Below the pieces are notes generated by a model. That model saw only the letters and a list, made by a program, of their open reading frames with translations, did no database searches and had not been told where the DNA came from. Shown here piece after piece: positions 33,823 to 38,673 of a stretch of 38,673 nucleotides of DNA. Every line of letters begins with the position of its first letter. The first letter of the stretch is position 1. The stretch comes from Rostrohypoxylon terebratum (Eukaryota > Ascomycota > Sordariomycetes > Xylariales > Hypoxylaceae), in assembly GCA_022497145.1 (NCBI GenBank), contig MU386028.1:1-38673 (forward strand), written 5' to 3'. The position numbers and the translations under genes are program-made.

Positions 33823-35136
33823 AGCTACTATTAGTAATTCAATGATTGACTTGTGGCTGTTTCAGATGTAGTCATTCTGTCTACATGTCTAGGTTAAGTA
33901 GGTAGGTACACTGAGGAGGAGGATAATGAGAAATAGACGGGAGTCGATGTCTATACAATTGAAATATGCTACTCTATGGCCTTCCAAAATTTCCTAAATG
34001 CTCCACGAGTAAAGAAAAACCGTGATGGACATTATTGTTGAGCCTCATTATGGTCCTCGTATGGAATACTGCCTCGAAGGATCTAATCATACCCCAATTA
34101 TGGAACCCCTCATTACGCCACCTAGGTAATCTAGACGCTGGAGCTCCCCACCAAGCTGAATACCTAGTAGTTACCTAGGTACATGGGGATCTTTGCTCCA
34201 TCAAATCTGAGAGATATGCCATCGTGACGGAAGGTGCTACAGTCTCCTGCTTTCTATTCTCCACACGGAGCCTCATGGATCTATCAAATGGTAATAAGAT
34301 AAGAATGCGTGACCAATCGTACCTATGGAAGATGGTAGCCCGCTTTACACCGATGTTTCATGCAGGTCTAACAAGGGCGCGGGTGCGCCGATTACGACAT
34401 TATGCAACCTATTAGGTTCCCAGTTAAGATAAAAGCGAGTAAAATTGCACTTTTGAAGACATCTCCGGTTATGATGAGGCTCTGCTAGTCACCGGACCCT
34501 ATCTAAGTAGGTACGTAGGTAGTAGGTAGTAGGTAGATAAGTAATCCACCGAGTGACACCCACGCCGGCTCTCTGGTTGTCCTCCAGTATTTCAGCCCCC
34601 CTTGGTTGGCTGAGAAGAGTGTATACATTGCCAATCAATTATTTTTCAGCGAAGCGTTTCTTGAGATATTATTGTTACTCAAAATGCACTTTTTACTTTT
34701 TCCGGTCTTTTTAAGGAAATATTTAGCGGTGGAATCAAAAGCCTTTACTGGTCCGAATGGTTGAGGAGACAAGCAAGATTATAAGCCCCCGAAGTCATGC
34801 CATGCGTCTATTATGAACAAGTCATATTTAAAATGCCGATCTCAAACCGCTGTTCCGATCCTAGGAATTTGGGGTACGGCATTGCTGCGTTACCATGTAC
34901 CACCCTAACATCTATCTCTAAAAAGGTCTGTTCAAAAGTGCAACAACAAGAGCAAAGCTCTATTAGACATTGGAATGGATTGGCGCTACGTAATGCGTTG
35001 GCTCAGGCAATTATGCGGCCTAAACTTCCATAGCGAGATAAAGTTTCCCACTTCTTATATAAGTTCTATGTAAGTACCTACCGTTGTCTATAATGGATTA
35101 AAGTCAGCTTTTCACATATAAATTCTCCAAGACATC
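33823..35136. other. Divergent intergenic region
   Basis: Shared upstream region of the CmcJ-like gene and pyroglutamyl peptidase. Clusters of CCTAGGTA words occur at 34117-34130, 34161-34184 and 34505-34541. Frames at 34224-34415 and 34797-35033 have no motif. Confidence 0.4.
34505..34541 (+). repeat. GTAGGTA-type repeat cluster
   Basis: Tandem GTAGGTA/GTAGGTAGTA words, a local expansion of the TAGGTA element common between genes in this window. Confidence 0.75.
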
Positions 35137-35990
35137 ATGCTTCGCGAAGAAGAGTACAACGTCGTTGTCACGGCCTGTGCTGTAAGTGACTCCACATTAA
35201 ACCTAGGAGAGCACCTTGTAATGGATACGTTCAAGTGCTTATACTAGTCATTAGCCGTTCAAAGAGAATGAGAGAAATCCAACCCAGGACGTCAAAGTAG
35301 AGCTTCCGGAGCGGATTGAACGTGAGGGCCGCATACCTATTAGGGTAATTAAATACCCTATTGACTTTAGAAATGTCATTGCCGATATGGATATAATCCC
35401 TAAACTCTGGAGTGGGAAAAAGAGCGTATATGAACCACATTGCAAGCCTGACAAAAAGATACACATTGATGCAATGCTTCATATGGGCATGAGCTTTTAC
35501 GACGAATGGCAAGTTGAAACTAGAGCACGCCGAGACGGATATGACTGGGTAGGTGACGATGGAGTACCCCTGCCGAAGCACGGCGGGAAAGATGGTAGAT
35601 GGGAGGGACTTCCCAAAGTTCTTATGCCTGACTTCAATGTGGAACGCACCGTAAGGCAACTCCACAGAGAACGACCTGTAAGGAGATTGAGCCCTCCCAT
35701 GCGAGTCATTGCTGATGATGTGCCCATAGAATACACCGACAATGACTTCGCAAGATGCAGGTCTCTTATACTGTGAATTCATTTTCTACACTTCATTGTC
35801 TACATTGTATGAGGCAGGCAAGAAACGTCACGTCATGTTTCTACATCATCCTGGTGATAAAACTGAGAAAGGCGATATCGAAGAGGGCGCAAAGGTTGCG
35901 GCTTCTGTCATATGCTCCATGATTGACCAGTTGGAAGAACTGCCAGAAATGTTGGCAAAACGTGGGAACATTCTGTGGCGATGTACTTAG
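35137..35990 (+). CDS. Pyroglutamyl peptidase I (peptidase family C15)
   Basis: Three exons, 35137-35181, 35255-35677 and 35730-35990, join to 242 aa. C15 enzymes remove N-terminal pyroglutamate from peptides, normally in the cytosol. The catalytic triad is visible: E103 in WQVETRARRDGYD, C171 in TSQDAGLLYCEFIFYTSL, and H195 in VMFLHHPGD. Blocks AMLHMGMSFYDEW and RWEGLPKVLMPDFNVERTVR match fungal members. Intron 2 (35678-35729, GTAAGG to CCCATAG) is required; without it the frame ends at 35776 and loses Cys and His. At the N-terminus the usual VTGFGPF is VTACAPFKEN, a clear departure at the turn that helps build the substrate pocket. Activity is therefore likely but not certain. Confidence 0.85.
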
Positions 35991-36980
35991 GCTTGGTGTT
36001 ATTTTTTCCTATTTTCTAGATAGCATTCTGGCCTGCCTCCACATTGACATATCTTAGAGTAATAAACGATTCTTCACATAGTAATAATGATTCGCAACTC
36101 GTTATTGGTTCCTGGAAATTTTACTAGATGTTCGTAGCGATTTCGAGAGTACGGATGGGTGTAAAACATTGCTCAAATGCAAAGTTTGTTTACCTAGGTG
36201 ATTTAGTACCTGAATAGATAGGTGGGCAATTGGTACTTCTCTCTCTACGCGAGTGTGTGCATGGAGTTGCATATACTGATACAGATCATCGTCTGGTCTG
36301 TTCTCTTTCCACGCTACCCTCTTCACGTAACGCTATCGGGAATAATCGTATTTCCACAAGACGAGTTTGTTGGAGAAGAGTTCGATAAAATACCTAATGC
36401 AAAGAGATGATCATAAAGCCTGATGTGTAACTCGAGCTGGCTTGAACGTGGACGACGACAGGGGACGACAACCTGTTGGGCCGCAATTAGCGAACTAGGT
36501 AATATGAGGTATATTATGCTTGATCCTATTCAGCCTCCTGGTAGGTGGCGCGTGGACATTCGTGGTGATACATTCCTAGCTAGCCATACGGTATGGTCTA
36601 GGGCTCTAAGTGGTAGAGAAGAGCCTCAACCTTATCATTTCTAAACCGGAGCTCGCCATAGCCACTCAGAGATCATCGGCATGTCTTATATATGCATTAT
36701 TTCCTACACACATCCATGTTAGATGAAACCGGACTTCTTATTGTATTAGAATGGTGGTAAGCACAAGGTCTCAGTGCAGCAAACATATTTCCAGCGTATT
36801 ACGCACCTAGTATGTGGGCATCGCCATATCGAAGGGACGAGGTTGATTGAGCACAGCACAAATAGTAGCTTAGTCCCCGCCCTTCGATTCTCTAGCTTAG
36901 TCCTACGAGACACCACGATCAGCCCTGCTGTTATCATCCACTCGATTCTTGTTTTAGTTTTCTAACTTTTCTTGGCGATA

Positions 36981-37241
36981 ATGTCTGGAAGCCCTCTTCA
37001 AATTAGTGACCCCAATGTCCTTAACTTGCTGCGCCTCGACCGCGACTTTGACATGCGCACTGTAACGGATCGATCTGGATATCCTCCGATTCAGTACAAG
37101 TCTCAAGGCTGGCGCGCTCAAACACATCTTGCTTTTCCGCCCTGTCATGACGAAAAGTTCCAGTGTCCTGGAATAGCCAGGACTCTTGTTCGTGGGGGCA
37201 AAATCTACCTTGCTGGCACTGGTAGACCTCCTTCTCATTGA
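36981..37241 (+). CDS. Hypothetical small ORF
   Basis: 86 codons from ATG 36981, beginning MSGSPLQISDPNVLNLLRLD and ending YLAGTGRPPSH. No signal peptide, membrane segment or known motif was seen. A CTAAC word stands just upstream, so it could instead be the 3' part of a spliced gene. Chance is as likely. Confidence 0.2.
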   Translation: MSGSPLQISDPNVLNLLRLDRDFDMRTVTDRSGYPPIQYKSQGWRAQTHLAFPPCHDEKFQCPGIARTLVRGGKIYLAGTGRPPSH

Positions 37242-37616
37242 GGCGACGTCATGTCGCTTAAAGCCTTTGTGCTATAACATCTTCAATACCGAGGTAAGTG
37301 CATGCTCGTCACTAAAGGCTATCTGAGTAGCTATTAATCTATCATGCAGGATTTTATAGCAATCAACAAAATCCCTTGTGTTCTAGTTGTTGTTATGTAC
37401 AGAATTTATTTTCGTACACAAATCAGGAATTAAGGCGTGAAATTATCAGGTTCGAATGGACAAGGAGAAGATTAGGAGTTGTATCACGACTTACGAATTC
37501 CCTAACCGCTTTTTCTTACGATCAGGTATTGATTAATTTCGATATGTTTTACTTACCAATTCACTCTTTCAAATAAGAATCAATCAGATCCAAATAATGC
37601 CAAGTATGATAATTAG

Positions 37617-37665
37617 CTACCTACCTAATTACCTAAAAGGATAGTACCTAGGTCCTACCTATATA
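37617..37665 (+). repeat. CCTAGGTA word cluster
   Basis: Contains TACCTACCTAATTACCTAA and TACCTAGGTCCTACCTA, overlapping copies and half-sites of the palindromic word recurring between genes. Confidence 0.7.
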
Positions 37666-37779
37666 CCACATCAGATGGAGATCAACCAATTTTGCATTGA
37701 TGTTTCAAGCAAAATAAATTGGTGACTAGCTGGATTCATTTGATGAAATGATATATTTCACTAATCAAGAGTCAAGAGA

Positions 37780-38673
37780 TCATCTTTGCATTGATACCAC
37801 CACCTGCACTATTCCCACGAAAACTTGAAGAATGCTGAGGGTGATTGTTGCAGCCCCGACTATGATAGCTGCTCTAAATGTAAGTGATTTCTCAGGATCT
37901 CGCTCATCGCACCAAACTTCAAAAAGATTCTTCGGCCTCTGACTAGTACTATAATCAGCTAGTTCCACCAGCCGAGGTCCTAGGTGAGGAAAATTGAACT
38001 CCATATCATAGACACCACGCTCATGAAGATATGCATCTATACCATCAAAGCCACTTAAGTGTTCATGACCACAAAGAGCGTCGAGCAAAGGATCAATGGC
38101 ACCGCCCAGCATTGCGGTTCTTCGCTCCTGTTCGTGGAAAAGGCGGCGGGAAGACTGATGCTGTCCAAATAATAGACGATAGCTCAGAAGAACCTCGATG
38201 AGGTATGGCTTAGTTACACTATCGGAAGAAGACCAACAGCCCTCCTCGCAACCGTGACTCTTGAATAGCCTAAGTTGAAATTGACATTAACCTTACTCAT
38301 CCTAGCACAGTGGCTCCGGATATTTGCTTACCTGTCAATGAGAGTTTCTTGTTTGTCATCTAGGATGATCTTTGCGCAAAGTGAGGGTAGACGAAATAGC
38401 TGTAACTGTTTTCTGTTACTACGGCGATCGAATCTGCAGTGGCTCGAAAGTTCATCAACCCAATCAATCGTAACATTTCCGAGTCGTGCCAGAGTGTAGA
38501 AGTTTAAAAAGGGGACAGTAAGAAGAGTTGAAGGTCTTGATACTGCTTTAATTCTGGCTGGGCAGACTATTGGCATAAGCATATAAGCCAACATACCAGT
38601 ATGCGCACATACCAGGTGCGATCCACTTCAAAATCGCGACACGAACGCGTTGAAAAACACCGCCTTTTTCCTT
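37780..38673 (-). CDS. Fungal protein with C-terminal membrane helix, 5' end cut by window
   Basis: Three exons visible: 38673-38613 (partial), 38566-38332 and 38269-37780, about 261 residues of the C-terminal part. Blocks GNVTIDWVDELSSH, LQLFRLPSLCAKII, YLIEVLLSYRLLFGQ, DPLLDALCG, YDMEFNFPHLGPRL and NLFEVWCDERDP resemble an uncharacterised filamentous-fungal family whose members end in one transmembrane helix. Here that helix is about LTFRAAIIVGAATITLSILQ and following residues, with a very short tail ending SMQR. Function is unknown. The first visible intron (38612-38567) is only 46 nt, and the frame of the edge exon is less certain than the rest. The start codon lies beyond the right edge. 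Confidence 0.72.

Larger units (their letters stand above)
35991..37779. other. AT-rich intergenic region with possible gene fragments
   Basis: Several plus-strand frames read somewhat like protein (VTLSGIIVFPQDEFVGEEFD near 36330-36400; MRYIMLDPIQPPGRWRVDIR near 36504; an 86-codon frame at 36981-37241), but none was recognised and none splices convincingly. A dense CCTAGGTA cluster lies at 37617-37665. Confidence 0.35.

Noticed and set aside
35231..35782. 183-codon minus-strand frame
   Set aside because: Lies opposite the main exon of pyroglutamyl peptidase, whose catalytic residues are all present on the plus strand.
1..38673. Transposons, inverted terminal repeats, CRISPR arrays, rRNA, viral genes
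   Set aside because: No transposase, reverse transcriptase, long repeat pair or array was seen on reading both strands; diverged remnants could be missed without a search.

Overview
The window looks like nuclear DNA of a filamentous ascomycete (Pezizomycotina). Most coding regions are split by short GT-AG introns of about 46-90 nt with CTAAC/CTAAT-like branch sites. The recognisable proteins are typical of that group: a C2H2 plus fungal-specific-domain regulator, GH55 and GH92 glycosidases, a CmcJ/AsaB-type oxygenase and a MARVEL-like membrane protein. Intergenic DNA is rich in the word CCTAGGTA and its variants, which I associate with Sordariomycetes. No transposon, rRNA or CRISPR array was seen. 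One intron-bearing tRNA-Asp is present.

Layout, left to right. A six-exon O-methyltransferase (-) is followed by a divergent copy of cytochrome bc1 subunit 8 (QCR8, -), rebuilt here from three exons. Next come an intronless EFM7-type protein methyltransferase (+), a four-helix MARVEL-like membrane protein (+), a possible decayed gene, and a GC-rich PhyH-type dioxygenase (+) converging on a secreted GH55 beta-1,3-glucanase (-). A gene-poor stretch of about 6.4 kb separates the GH55 gene from a five-exon C2H2 regulator (+). Then follow a DUF2461 protein with an AT-hook (+), tRNA-Asp (+), a GH92 alpha-mannosidase (-) containing an 11-nt exon, and argininosuccinate synthase (+, 13 exons) with a perfect TGACTCA site upstream. 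The window closes with a CmcJ/AsaB-like oxygenase (-), a pyroglutamyl peptidase I (+) and the 3' part of a fungal membrane-anchored protein (-) cut by the right edge.

The genes do not form one evident pathway. Argininosuccinate synthase, QCR8, EFM7 and the tRNA are housekeeping types. GH55 and GH92 act on glucan and on mannose-bearing glycans. The O-methyltransferase, PhyH and CmcJ-like genes are types often found in specialised metabolism, but no backbone synthase (PKS, NRPS or terpene cyclase) lies in view. The observation I find most worth following is the divergent QCR8 beside the O-methyltransferase. Exon coordinates were derived by hand from splice signals, reading frame and remembered family conservation, not from an alignment.
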